Assembly (NCBI GenBank): GCA_049971355.1
Contig: JBMFLE010000006.1
Location: 1-21,466, forward strand
DNA length: 21,466 nt
From: JBMFLE01 sp049971355
GTDB taxonomy: Bacteria; Patescibacteriota; Patescibacteriia; UBA2591; UBA4787
Direction of reading: 5' to 3'
Shown here one piece after another: positions 6,103-13,628 of this stretch. The notes under the pieces are model-generated. The model had not been told where the DNA came from. It ran no database searches and saw only the letters and a list, made by a program, of their open reading frames with translations. The position numbers were made by a program, and so were the translations under genes. Position 1 is the stretch's first letter. Every line of letters starts with the position of its first letter.

Positions 6103-7845
6103 ATGCCTAATCAACATCCTATTTGTCAACTATTAGTTAAAAAAGGCAAGCTTTCAGCTGAGCGGGTTAAAGATTTGACCGAAGAAGCTGCTCAATATGG
6201 CATTAGCACTGACGAACTTTTAGAGCGCAAACATCTTTTTTCTGAGGAAGAAATCGCTCAAGCAAAGAGTGAAGTATTTAATCTGCCATATATTGATATT
6301 TTTGGTTTATTAGTTGACAAGGAATTATTGAAAATGTTGCCTAGAGAACTAGCTGAAACTTATCAGATGGTTATTTTTGGCAAAGAAGGAGATACCATAA
6401 AGGTTGCCCTGGTAAATCCCGGGGATTTTAAGGCCAGGGAAGCAGTGGAATTTATTGCTAAACCAAAAAATTTGAATGTAAAATATTATGTCGCTACAAC
6501 GACAGCCGTTAAGAATATTTTAGCCCAATATGGCGGTTTAGCGGCTGAAGTTGAAGAAGCGATGGGCGCTATTGAAGAAAGGTTTGCGCCTTTAATTCAA
6601 GAAGGTAAAACTTGGGCTGAGGCTGGTTTAGAAGATATAGCTAAAGCAGCGCCAGTTAGCAGATTGGTTAATTCAATTCTCAAATACGCTGTTGATAATA
6701 AAGCTTCAGATGTTCATATTGAACCATTCGGCGACAAAACAAGAGTACGCTATAGAATTGATGGCGTTTTAAGGGCAACCGCCATGCTGCCTGGTCATAT
6801 TCATTCAGCAATTGTCTCCAGGATTAAAGTTATGTCTAATTTAAAACTTGATGAAACTCGTATTCCCCAGGATGGTCGCATTCGGATTATTGTTTCTGGC
6901 CGAAAAATTGATTTAAGAGTTGCCACTTTACCTCTCTTAGAAAAAGAAAAAGTGGTAATGAGAATTCTCGATCCAGCCCAGAGAATTTTTACTTTAGAAG
7001 ATTTGGGTTTTTGGGGACATGGTTTAAATGTGATGCGGAAAAATTTAGCCAGACCGCATGGTATGTTTTTGGTCACCGGCCCAACTGGTTGCGGTAAAAC
7101 TACAACTCTTTATGCTGTTTTAAAAATTTTAAATCGTGAAGGAGTTAATATTATTACTCTTGAAGATCCAATTGAATACTATATTGAAGGTGTCAATCAG
7201 TCGCAAGTTAAACCAGAAATTGGCTACACTTTTGCCTACGGCATTCGAGCTATTGTTCGTCAAGACCCAAACGTGATTATGGTCGGAGAAATTCGCGATA
7301 ATGAGACAGCCGAATTGGGTACCCATGCAGCTTTAACCGGTCATATTGTCTTATCAACCTTGCATACTAATGATGCTTTTGGTGCCATTCCACGCCTAAT
7401 AGATATGAAAATAGAACCATTTTTAATTGCCTCTTCTCTTAATTTAGTTATGGCTCAACGTTTGGTTAGAAAAATTTGTGAATATTGTCAAGAGCCAATT
7501 GAAATTAATCCAGAAACAGAAAGGGCAATTATTAGCGATTTGAATCAAATAAAAGGTTTTAATTTGGACGAATATAAAGATGCAAAAACCGGGCGTTTAA
7601 AATTTTATCACGGCAAAGGCTGTTCACGCTGTAATTACGAGGGATACAAAGGTAGAATAGCTATCTTTGAGGTTCTGGAAATTACTGATCGGATGAAAGA
7701 AATTATTACTTCAGGATGCAATATAAAGGATGTTAAGGAGGAATTTAGGAGACAGAATATGATTGAAATGCGTCCCGATGGTTATATTAAAGCCCTAAAG
7801 GGAATTACTACTGTAGAAGAAGTTTTGAGGGTGGCCAGAGAATAA
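6103..7845 (+). CDS. pilB: Type IV pilus extension ATPase PilB (GspE family)
   Basis: PilB is the hexameric cytoplasmic ATPase that powers pilus assembly through PilC and PilM. From the ATG at 6103 the protein has 580 residues. An N-terminal MshEN/GspE-N-type domain (about 1-145) is followed by the N2 and C-terminal ATPase domains. Visible motifs are A-S-D-V-H-I-E-P (211-218), Walker A G-P-T-G-C-G-K-T-T-T (326-335), Asp box T-L-E-D-P-I-E-Y (352-359), Walker B V-I-M-V-G-E-I-R-D (391-399) and His box S-T-L-H-T-N. The zinc-binding cysteines are C459/C462 and C507/C510 (C-S-R-C-N-Y-E-G-Y-K-G-R). All catalytic elements are intact, in contrast with the next gene. An upstream TTG at 6073 would add ten residues with no family support, so the ATG is preferred. 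Confidence 0.96.
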   Translation: MPNQHPICQLLVKKGKLSAERVKDLTEEAAQYGISTDELLERKHLFSEEEIAQAKSEVFNLPYIDIFGLLVDKELLKMLPRELAETYQMVIFGKEGDTIKVALVNPGDFKAREAVEFIAKPKNLNVKYYVATTTAVKNILAQYGGLAAEVEEAMGAIEERFAPLIQEGKTWAEAGLEDIAKAAPVSRLVNSILKYAVDNKASDVHIEPFGDKTRVRYRIDGVLRATAMLPGHIHSAIVSRIKVMSNLKLDETRIPQDGRIRIIVSGRKIDLRVATLPLLEKEKVVMRILDPAQRIFTLEDLGFWGHGLNVMRKNLARPHGMFLVTGPTGCGKTTTLYAVLKILNREGVNIITLEDPIEYYIEGVNQSQVKPEIGYTFAYGIRAIVRQDPNVIMVGEIRDNETAELGTHAALTGHIVLSTLHTNDAFGAIPRLIDMKIEPFLIASSLNLVMAQRLVRKICEYCQEPIEINPETERAIISDLNQIKGFNLDEYKDAKTGRLKFYHGKGCSRCNYEGYKGRIAIFEVLEITDRMKEIITSGCNIKDVKEEFRRQNMIEMRPDGYIKALKGITTVEEVLRVARE

Positions 7846-7877
7846 ATATTACAATCTAAAATTTTAATTTCTAAATT

Positions 7878-8951
7878 ATGATTACTCAATCAAAATTAAT
7901 TTTTGATCGTTTAGTTTCTTCTGGCTTTGAACAGAAGGCTTCGGATTTATTTTTATTTCCTGGGCAAATGCCTTTTATTAGGAAGGATGGCGAAATTAAG
8001 ATATTAGCTGGTGAGTCGGTGGTGACTGTTAATTTTATTGATGAGATTTTAAATTTTCTTTTAGATCCGAATCAAAAAGAGGAATTCAATAAACAGTGGC
8101 AAATTACTTTTAGTAAAGAGTTAGAAAGGGGTCAACGGGCTAAATTTAATATTTTAAAACAAAGAGAATTTTCCAGTATTTTAATTAAATTAATTCCCGA
8201 CAAAATTATTAGTTTGGAATCACTGAAATTGCCGAAAGTAATTAATAACTTAGCATCCCTAAGCCACGGTTTGATTATAATTAGTGGTCCAAAAGATTCT
8301 GGCCGAACAACGTTTTTATCAGCAATGGTTGATTTTATTAACAGAAATTTTATTAAATATATTGCCACTATAGAACGTCCAATTGAGTATCTTTTTGTTG
8401 GCGGTAAGAGTTTAGTTGAGCAGCGGGAGGTTGGTCGCGATGTTTTAAGTTTTGAAGCAGGTTTGAAATTAATTAAAAATCGGCCAGTTGATGTTTTAGT
8501 TGTTTCCGAAGTTGAAAATCCAAAAATATTTTTTGAACTATTAGAAATTGCCCAAATGGGTGTTTTGGTTTTCACAGTAATGAATGTCGGTTCAACGTTT
8601 AATCTCATCAAACAAATAATTGAATCATACGAGGTTGAAAAACAAAATTTAATTCGATTATTATTAGGCGAAAATCTTGGCGGGATTATTTGTACGCGAT
8701 TGGTACCGCGATTAGGCAAGGGCAGAATTTTGGCCCTCGAGATTCTTAATGGCTCGCCGGTAGCCAAGACATTAATTAAAGAGGGCAAAATTCATCAGAT
8801 TAATAATCTTTTGCAGATTACCGAGAAAGAATTATCTATTTCGCTGGACAGGTTTTTGGCCGATTTAGTCTTATCAGGAGAGATTGTTATTGATGAGGCA
8901 GTCAAACATTGTATTGATAAAGAAAATTTATTGTCACTAATTAGGCGGTAA
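7878..8951 (+). CDS. PilT-like pilus ATPase with degenerate catalytic motifs
   Basis: The 357-residue protein has the PilT layout: an N-terminal PAS-like part opening with A-S-D-L-F-L-F-P-G-Q-M-P-F-I-R (21-35, compare A-S-D-L-H...P in PilT), then a RecA-like ATPase domain. Every nucleotide-handling motif is altered. Walker A reads G-P-K-D-S-G-R-T-T (137-145) with Arg143 where the phosphate-binding Lys should be. The Asp box reads T-I-E-R-P-I-E (164-170) instead of T-I-E-D-P-I-E. The Walker B region reads V-L-V-V-S-E-V-E-N (206-214) instead of ..VGE.RD, losing Gly, Arg and Asp. The His box G-T-L-H-T is T-V-M-N-V (233-237). The reading frame is intact over the full length, so this is not a pseudogene. 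It is probably a non-hydrolysing paralogue that acts as a structural or regulatory partner, but active retraction cannot be fully excluded. Confidence 0.85.
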   Translation: MITQSKLIFDRLVSSGFEQKASDLFLFPGQMPFIRKDGEIKILAGESVVTVNFIDEILNFLLDPNQKEEFNKQWQITFSKELERGQRAKFNILKQREFSSILIKLIPDKIISLESLKLPKVINNLASLSHGLIIISGPKDSGRTTFLSAMVDFINRNFIKYIATIERPIEYLFVGGKSLVEQREVGRDVLSFEAGLKLIKNRPVDVLVVSEVENPKIFFELLEIAQMGVLVFTVMNVGSTFNLIKQIIESYEVEKQNLIRLLLGENLGGIICTRLVPRLGKGRILALEILNGSPVAKTLIKEGKIHQINNLLQITEKELSISLDRFLADLVLSGEIVIDEAVKHCIDKENLLSLIRR

Positions 8952-8954
8952 CAA

Positions 8955-8997
8955 AATCTACAATTTTCAGCCCATTTGGGTTGAAAATTCGTAGATT
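8955..8997. repeat. Hairpin between the pilT-like gene and pilC
   Basis: Arms AATCTACAATTTTCAGCCC and the complementary GGGTTGAAAATTCGTAGATT pair over about 18 base pairs with one bulge and one mismatch, around a 4-base loop. No T-run follows, so full termination is unlikely. It may adjust the pilC message level or protect RNA ends. Confidence 0.6.
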
Positions 8998-9019
8998 ATA
9001 AACGTAGACCATTGAAAAT

Positions 9020-10234
9020 ATGGAGTTTCAATATAAAGCAAAAACTTTGGAAGGCAAGGTCGTAAAAGATACTATTGAAGCAATTAATGAGCAAGCAGCG
9101 ATAGAAGCTTTGACCGAGCAGGGATTAATCCTGCTTTCTTTAGTTGAAAAAGGGAAAAGGGGGTTAACAATGGAAATTCGTCTTCCTTTTTTTGAGCGCG
9201 TGCGTTCAAAAGATATGGTTCTTTTCTCTCGGCAGTTAGCGGTAATGGTTTCAGCCGGCTTGCCTTTAGTGAAGGCCCTGGAAGTTTCGACCAAACAAAC
9301 CACTAACAAGACACTTAAAAAGATTCTCAGTGAGGTTACTGATAATGTTCGGGGTGGGGCTAGACTTTCTAGTTCTCTGGCTAAATATCCAGAGGTTTTT
9401 AATGATTTTTATATTAACATGATTCGAACCGGCGAGACTTCAGGCAAGCTTGACGAAGTTTTGAATTATCTGGCCGATGAAGTGGAGAAAAATTATGATT
9501 TAATGAGTAAAATTAAGGGGGCAATGATTTATCCTATTTTTATTTTAGTAGCAGTGGCTGGGGCGATGTTTATAATGATGGCTTTTGTTATCCCAAAACT
9601 AGTTACGGTTTTAATCGAAGCTCAGGTTGCTTTGCCCCTGCCAACTATCATTATGATTTCGGTGGCTAAATTTTTCTCTAATTATTGGCAGTATATTTTA
9701 ATTTTTTTGATTATTTTGATTTTTATTATTCGAGTTTTAATTAAAAGAACTCGACGGGGTCGCCTTTTGTGGGATTTTGCAAAATTAAAAATTCCTGTTT
9801 TAGGTGACTTATTTCAGAAAATTTATTTAGTGCGTTTTACTCGCTCACTTTCAACTTTAATAGTTGGCGGTATACCCCTAAATGCTGCCTTAAAAATTGT
9901 GGCCGATGTTGTGGCTAATGCAGTTTACAGAGACTTGGTTTTACAGACTATGAAGGCAGTTGAAGATGGTTATTCAATTTCTACAATTTTTATGAGATCT
10001 AAAGAGGTTCCGCAAATGTTATCTCAGATTATGATTGTCGGCGAGCAGACTGGTCAATTAGACAGTGTTTTGGACAGGATGGCAAATTTTTATGCCCGCG
10101 AAGTAGAAAATACTTTAGGGAAATTGACAACTTTACTTGAGCCGGTGATTATTATTTTTTTGGGCATAATTGTTGGCGGCATGGTGGCAGCTATTGTTAT
10201 GCCGATGTATAATTTAGCCTCAGCGATTAAATAA
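9020..10234 (+). CDS. pilC: Type IV pilus inner-membrane platform protein PilC (GspF family)
   Basis: PilC is the polytopic membrane protein that couples the PilB/PilT motors to pilin insertion. The protein is 404 residues, a standard length. It starts M-E-F-Q-Y-K-A-K-T-L-E-G-K, the typical opening, and has two T2SSF repeats (about 68-190 and 270-395). Each carries the family pattern: F-S-R-Q-L-A-V-M-V-S-A-G-L-P-L-V-K-A-L in the first and F-T-R-S-L-S-T-L-I-V-G-G-I-P-L-N-A-A-L in the second. M-I-R-T-G-E-T-S-G-K-L-D and M-I-V-G-E-Q-T-G-Q-L-D mark the repeat ends. Three membrane helices are expected near 170-195, 220-242 and 372-397. A tRNA gene begins 4 bases after its stop. Confidence 0.96.
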   Translation: MEFQYKAKTLEGKVVKDTIEAINEQAAIEALTEQGLILLSLVEKGKRGLTMEIRLPFFERVRSKDMVLFSRQLAVMVSAGLPLVKALEVSTKQTTNKTLKKILSEVTDNVRGGARLSSSLAKYPEVFNDFYINMIRTGETSGKLDEVLNYLADEVEKNYDLMSKIKGAMIYPIFILVAVAGAMFIMMAFVIPKLVTVLIEAQVALPLPTIIMISVAKFFSNYWQYILIFLIILIFIIRVLIKRTRRGRLLWDFAKLKIPVLGDLFQKIYLVRFTRSLSTLIVGGIPLNAALKIVADVVANAVYRDLVLQTMKAVEDGYSISTIFMRSKEVPQMLSQIMIVGEQTGQLDSVLDRMANFYAREVENTLGKLTTLLEPVIIIFLGIIVGGMVAAIVMPMYNLASAIK

Positions 10235-10238
10235 TTTT

Positions 10239-10313
10239 GGGTGGTTAGTTTAATGGTAAAACGCTGCATTCACATTGCAGAGATTGTAGGTTCGATTCCT
10301 ACACCACCCACCA
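10239..10313 (+). tRNA. tRNA-Val (anticodon CAC), CCA encoded
   Basis: A full cloverleaf folds by eye: acceptor GGGTGGT / ACCACCC, D stem GTTT / AAAC, anticodon stem CTGCA / TGCAG with loop TTCACAT, T stem GTAGG / CCTAC with loop TTCGATT, discriminator A and an encoded CCA (10311-10313). The anticodon CAC is at 10271-10273 and reads GUG valine codons. It follows pilC by 4 bases and is probably processed from the pilus transcript, since no promoter fits in the gap. Confidence 0.95.
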
Positions 10314-10358
10314 GTAACTTAAAAATTCAGATTCCAATAATTCCTTTTTGACATTTGA

Positions 10359-10398
10359 CATTTTCGTATTTTCGTACATTTTCGTATTTCGTAGCCAT
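10359..10398 (-). repeat. TACGAA-type repeat, inverted copy
   Basis: Read on the minus strand this 40-base stretch starts ATGGCTACGAAATACGAAAA and matches the copies beside ruvC at about 34 of 40 positions. It sits just upstream of the next gene's ATG (10404). Two tandem TTGACA words at 10348 and 10355 precede it, without a good -10. Confidence 0.7.
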
Positions 10399-10403
10399 AT
10401 TGT

Positions 10404-10922
10404 ATGAATTATCAAGACTACGTTGAAACTTTTACTAATCAGGCCAAAAGTGTTAATTTGGTCACCCCCACCTGGGATTTATTTATTTTTATGTTTTTTG
10501 TCGGTGCAGTTTTGCTCTTTGTTTTTTCTTTAAGTCGTGATAAATTATTAATAACTCTTTTAAGTACTTATACAACCATAGCCCTGATTAATTCGGTTTC
10601 TTTCTTAGAAAATATCTATAAAGACACTCTGCCCTTTTATCTTTGGAAAATCATTATTTTTATTGTTTTGTTAATTCTTTTTAGTATTTTAATTTCCCGA
10701 GCGATTGGATTGTCTCAATATACTTTTGGTAGTATCCGTCAAATTGTTATTTTTTCAATCTTGCAAGTTGGATTACTAATGAGCATTATTTTTTCATTTT
10801 TACCAATAGAATTTATTAATTATTTATCCCCTTTAACTAAAAATATTTTTGTCAGCAATTTAGGAAAAACATTTTGGCTAATTTTACCAATAATCTCTTT
10901 AATTTTTATCAGAAGAAAATAA
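10404..10922 (+). CDS. Five-helix membrane protein of unknown function
   Basis: I do not recognise a family. The 172-residue product has a polar N-terminus (about 1-22) and five strongly hydrophobic segments, roughly at 24-43, 47-66, 78-101, 111-135 and 152-168, ending in a basic I-R-R-K tail, which favours a cytoplasmic C-terminus. There are no conserved-looking charged residues within the helices to suggest transport or catalysis. The overall size and layout recall small CvpA-like membrane proteins, but I see no motif to support that. Base composition matches the neighbours. It lies between tRNA-Val and a membrane-anchored CPR-family gene in the same direction, and could share their transcript. 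Confidence 0.75.
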   Translation: MNYQDYVETFTNQAKSVNLVTPTWDLFIFMFFVGAVLLFVFSLSRDKLLITLLSTYTTIALINSVSFLENIYKDTLPFYLWKIIIFIVLLILFSILISRAIGLSQYTFGSIRQIVIFSILQVGLLMSIIFSFLPIEFINYLSPLTKNIFVSNLGKTFWLILPIISLIFIRRK

Positions 10923-10956
10923 ATGGTTTAAAGCCTCATCTTATCCATATTTGATT

Positions 10957-12249
10957 ATGAATTTTGAAATAGATCTTACACCGCTTTATGCTTTGGGTGA
11001 TTTGCCCCCGCTTTTAATTTTTTGGAAAATTTTTCTTTATGGTGGTTGGCTGATCTTCCTTTTGGTTTTCCTTAGGGGCGCTTGGCATTTTTGGCTTTTT
11101 TATATCCGAGGAAAATTTGCTCAAACAATTCAATATATTTTATTAGCTATTGATATACCGCGAGAAAATCAACAGGGTCCTGAAGCAGTGGAAAGATTGT
11201 TTGCTCATTTGGCCGGGGCGAGATCTAAGGGTACAAAATTTGAACAATATTTTAAGGGATATTTTCAACTTTCGTTTTCTTTTGAGTTGATTAGCATTGA
11301 TGGACAGATTCAGTTTTTAATTCGGACACCAGTTCGATTTCGTGATCTAGTTGAGGCCGCGGTTTATACTGCTTATCCAGAAGCCGAGATTACAGAAGTA
11401 GAGGACTATACAGAAGCGGCACCAGATATTTTTCCAAACGAAGAGTACGATTGTTGGGCGGCCGATTTGGTTTTATATAACAAAGATCCTTATCCAATTC
11501 GAACCTATCCATCTTTCGAACATTCTTTAAGTAAAGAATTAAAAGATCCTTTAACTGATTTATTAGAAATTATGAGTAAGATGCAAAGCGGTGAACAAAT
11601 TTGGCTACAGTTGATTATTACCCCAATTGACGCAAGTTGGAAAATAGAAGGAGAAAAATTAGTTAAAAAGTTAATGATGGGGATTGAAATAACACCAACT
11701 AAGACAACATTGGATAAGATTATTGAGTTTCCGTTAAATATTTTACAACAGATTGGTGAATTGATTTTCTTACCCAGCGCTTCGCCTACGGAGGGAAAAG
11801 AAAAAAGAACAACTCCGCTCTCACCGGGCGAATATCGAGTAATTGAGGCCATTCAAAATAAAATTTCTAAAATTGCCTTTGCGGTTAAGTTTAGAGTAGT
11901 CTATCTTGGGGAAAAAGAAGTTTTTGATAAGGCGCGTGGTGTAACTGGTGTGCTTGGTGCAATCAGTCAGTTTAATACTTTAGATATGAATGGCTTTAAA
12001 CCGGATGATCGGGCTAAAACTAGTCGGCCAATGTTTTTTGGCCAGAAGAGGCTAGCGGCTATGCAAAACCGATTAATTAGGGCCTATAAACAAAGAAATA
12101 GTTTTGTCGGAGGCCGAACTTGTATTCTAAATATAGAGGAACTAGCCAGTCTTTATCACTTTCCTGTTTCTTCTATTACCAGGGTGCCATTAATTAAAAA
12201 AACAGGTAGTAGGAGGGGGGAGCCACCCTTTGGTTTACCAACGGTCTAG
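10957..12249 (+). CDS. Membrane-anchored conserved CPR protein (DUF8128-like)
   Basis: From ATG 10957 the protein has 430 residues (an in-frame TTG at 10951 is less likely). It opens M-N-F-E-I-D-L-T-P-L-Y and has a hydrophobic, aromatic membrane region (about 18-52), then a large soluble part. Striking stretches are Y-I-L-L-A-I-D-I-P-R-E-N, F-Q-L-S-F-S-F-E-L-I-S-I-D-G-Q-I-Q-F-L-I-R-T-P and F-R-D-L-V-E-A-A-V-Y-T-A-Y-P-E-A-E-I-T-E-V-E-D-Y-T. It ends with E-P-P-F-G-L-P. I recall this as a conserved family of CPR genomes (DUF8128), often found beside a HerA/VirB4-type ATPase; no such ATPase follows here. The role is unknown; an association with a DNA or protein export machine is only inferred from remembered neighbourhoods. 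There is no sign of truncation. Confidence 0.65.
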   Translation: MNFEIDLTPLYALGDLPPLLIFWKIFLYGGWLIFLLVFLRGAWHFWLFYIRGKFAQTIQYILLAIDIPRENQQGPEAVERLFAHLAGARSKGTKFEQYFKGYFQLSFSFELISIDGQIQFLIRTPVRFRDLVEAAVYTAYPEAEITEVEDYTEAAPDIFPNEEYDCWAADLVLYNKDPYPIRTYPSFEHSLSKELKDPLTDLLEIMSKMQSGEQIWLQLIITPIDASWKIEGEKLVKKLMMGIEITPTKTTLDKIIEFPLNILQQIGELIFLPSASPTEGKEKRTTPLSPGEYRVIEAIQNKISKIAFAVKFRVVYLGEKEVFDKARGVTGVLGAISQFNTLDMNGFKPDDRAKTSRPMFFGQKRLAAMQNRLIRAYKQRNSFVGGRTCILNIEELASLYHFPVSSITRVPLIKKTGSRRGEPPFGLPTV

Positions 12250-12320
12250 TCGCTAGTCAAACTAATTCCGTCGTGAATAACTACGAATGAATATCGACAG
12301 TGATTGGTGACAATATTCGT

Positions 12321-13613
12321 ATGATTAGTAATTACTTAAGACATAAACTTTCTAATGGCCTTAAATTAATCACTGCGCCGGTTTCAGGTACTGAAGCAGT
12401 GACTATTTTAGTTTTATTACCAGTTGGCTCTCGTTATGAAACTAAGAGATTAAACGGGGTTTCCCATTTTATCGAGCATATGATCTTTAAGGGAACAAAG
12501 AAAAGACCGAGTAATTTATTAATTGCTAAAGAATTAGATGCAATTGGCGCTGAATACAATGCTTTTACTGGCAAAGATTTAACCGGTTATTGGATTAAAT
12601 TGGATAAGGACTATTTAGAGATTGGATTAGAAATTTTAGCCGATATCCTTTTTAATTCCCTTTTTGATAAAAACGAATTTGAAAGAGAAAGAAGTGTTAT
12701 TTTAGAAGAAATCAAAATGTATCAAGATAATCCATTATTTTATATTGATGATCTTTTTGAACAGACTTTATATCACAATCACCCGCTTGGTTGGTCAATT
12801 AGTGGTTCGATGGAAAGTGTTAAGAAAATCAGTCATCAGGATTTACTAAAATTTAAAAATGAGTATTATCAAGTTAATCGAATGCTGATTACAATCGCTG
12901 GTAATGTAAAAACTGAGAAAGCAAGAAGATTGATTAAAAAATTTTTTAGTCAGGCGAGTTTATTAAGTCAGAGAAAACGGGTGTTTAAGAAATATTTAAT
13001 TAAAAAACAAGAGAAATATCGGCTAAATATTTTAACCAAAGATATTCAACAGGTTCAATTAGCCTTAGGTTTTCCGGCTTATTCATTTTTTCATCCTAAA
13101 ATTGAAGCTTTAGAATTATTGTCAATTATTTTGGGCGGAAATATGAGTTCACGTTTGTTTACAGAAGTAAGAGTGAAAAGAGGATTAGCCTATTTTATTA
13201 AAACCGATTTAAATGTCTATCAAGATACTGGTAATTTTGTTATCCGAGCCGGAGTTGATCAAGGGAAATTAAAAAAGGCAATCTGGGTAATTTTAAAGGA
13301 GCTAAAAAAAATTAGAGATCAGGGTCTGGGTAAGGAAGAGTTAATTCGGGCTAAAAATTTTTATGAAGGAAAATTGAGTTTAAATCTCGAAGATTCAGCT
13401 GAGATGGCAACCTGGTATGCCAGACAAGAAATGTTAATGGGCAGGATTTTGTCTCCCCAAGAAAAGGTTGTTAAAATTAAAAAGGTTTCAGTTAAGGATA
13501 TCGAAGCTGTTTCTCACGAGATTATTAAACCAAAGGCTCTAAATTTAGCCTTAATCGGCCCCCAAAATATTAATCGATCATCTCTCTTGTCTATTTTTAG
13601 GAAAGAATTATAA
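12321..13613 (+). CDS. M16 family zinc metallopeptidase (processing-peptidase-like)
   Basis: From ATG 12321 the protein has 430 residues and begins near the usual L-S-N-G-L-K-L-I-T-A-P of the family; a GTG at 12300 would add seven residues. The inverted zinc motif H-F-I-E-H is at 49-53 (H49, H53 ligands, E52 the general base). The third ligand is the E of V-I-L-E-E-I-K-M-Y-Q-D, near residue 130. The second half has the R-G-L-A-Y-F-I segment, which in M16B enzymes supplies the substrate-holding Arg/Tyr pair. Length and layout fit the bacterial half-size M16B proteases (such as YmxG/PqqL-like or mitochondrial processing peptidase beta) that cut small peptides or leader sequences. There is no signal peptide, so a cytoplasmic place is likely. 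The second, catalytically dead partner subunit found in some bacteria is not adjacent. Confidence 0.93.
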   Translation: MISNYLRHKLSNGLKLITAPVSGTEAVTILVLLPVGSRYETKRLNGVSHFIEHMIFKGTKKRPSNLLIAKELDAIGAEYNAFTGKDLTGYWIKLDKDYLEIGLEILADILFNSLFDKNEFERERSVILEEIKMYQDNPLFYIDDLFEQTLYHNHPLGWSISGSMESVKKISHQDLLKFKNEYYQVNRMLITIAGNVKTEKARRLIKKFFSQASLLSQRKRVFKKYLIKKQEKYRLNILTKDIQQVQLALGFPAYSFFHPKIEALELLSIILGGNMSSRLFTEVRVKRGLAYFIKTDLNVYQDTGNFVIRAGVDQGKLKKAIWVILKELKKIRDQGLGKEELIRAKNFYEGKLSLNLEDSAEMATWYARQEMLMGRILSPQEKVVKIKKVSVKDIEAVSHEIIKPKALNLALIGPQNINRSSLLSIFRKEL

Positions 13614-13617
13614 TATT

Positions 13618-13623
13618 AGGTGA
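13618..13623 (+). promoter_or_regulatory. Shine-Dalgarno that decides the start of the AI-2E family gene
   Basis: AGGTGA lies 5 bases before the ATG at 13629, one of the few good ribosome sites in the window. It supports 13629 over the in-frame GTG at 13620, which is inside the site. Confidence 0.6.
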
Positions 13624-13628
13624 TAAAT

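Noticed and set aside
8132..8788. 218-codon open frame antisense to the pilT-like gene
   Set aside because: It is a shadow of the strong pilT-like coding frame, with low-complexity composition and no recognisable motif. The same holds for the antisense frames inside pilM, pilN, pilB, pilC and the DUF8128-like gene.
7878..8951. Calling the PilT-like gene a pseudogene
   Set aside because: It has no frameshift or internal stop and keeps full length; only the catalytic positions have changed.
10348..10383. Promoter at the tandem TTGACA words before the five-helix protein gene
   Set aside because: No acceptable -10 box lies 16-18 bases after either copy; the region is a TACGAA repeat.
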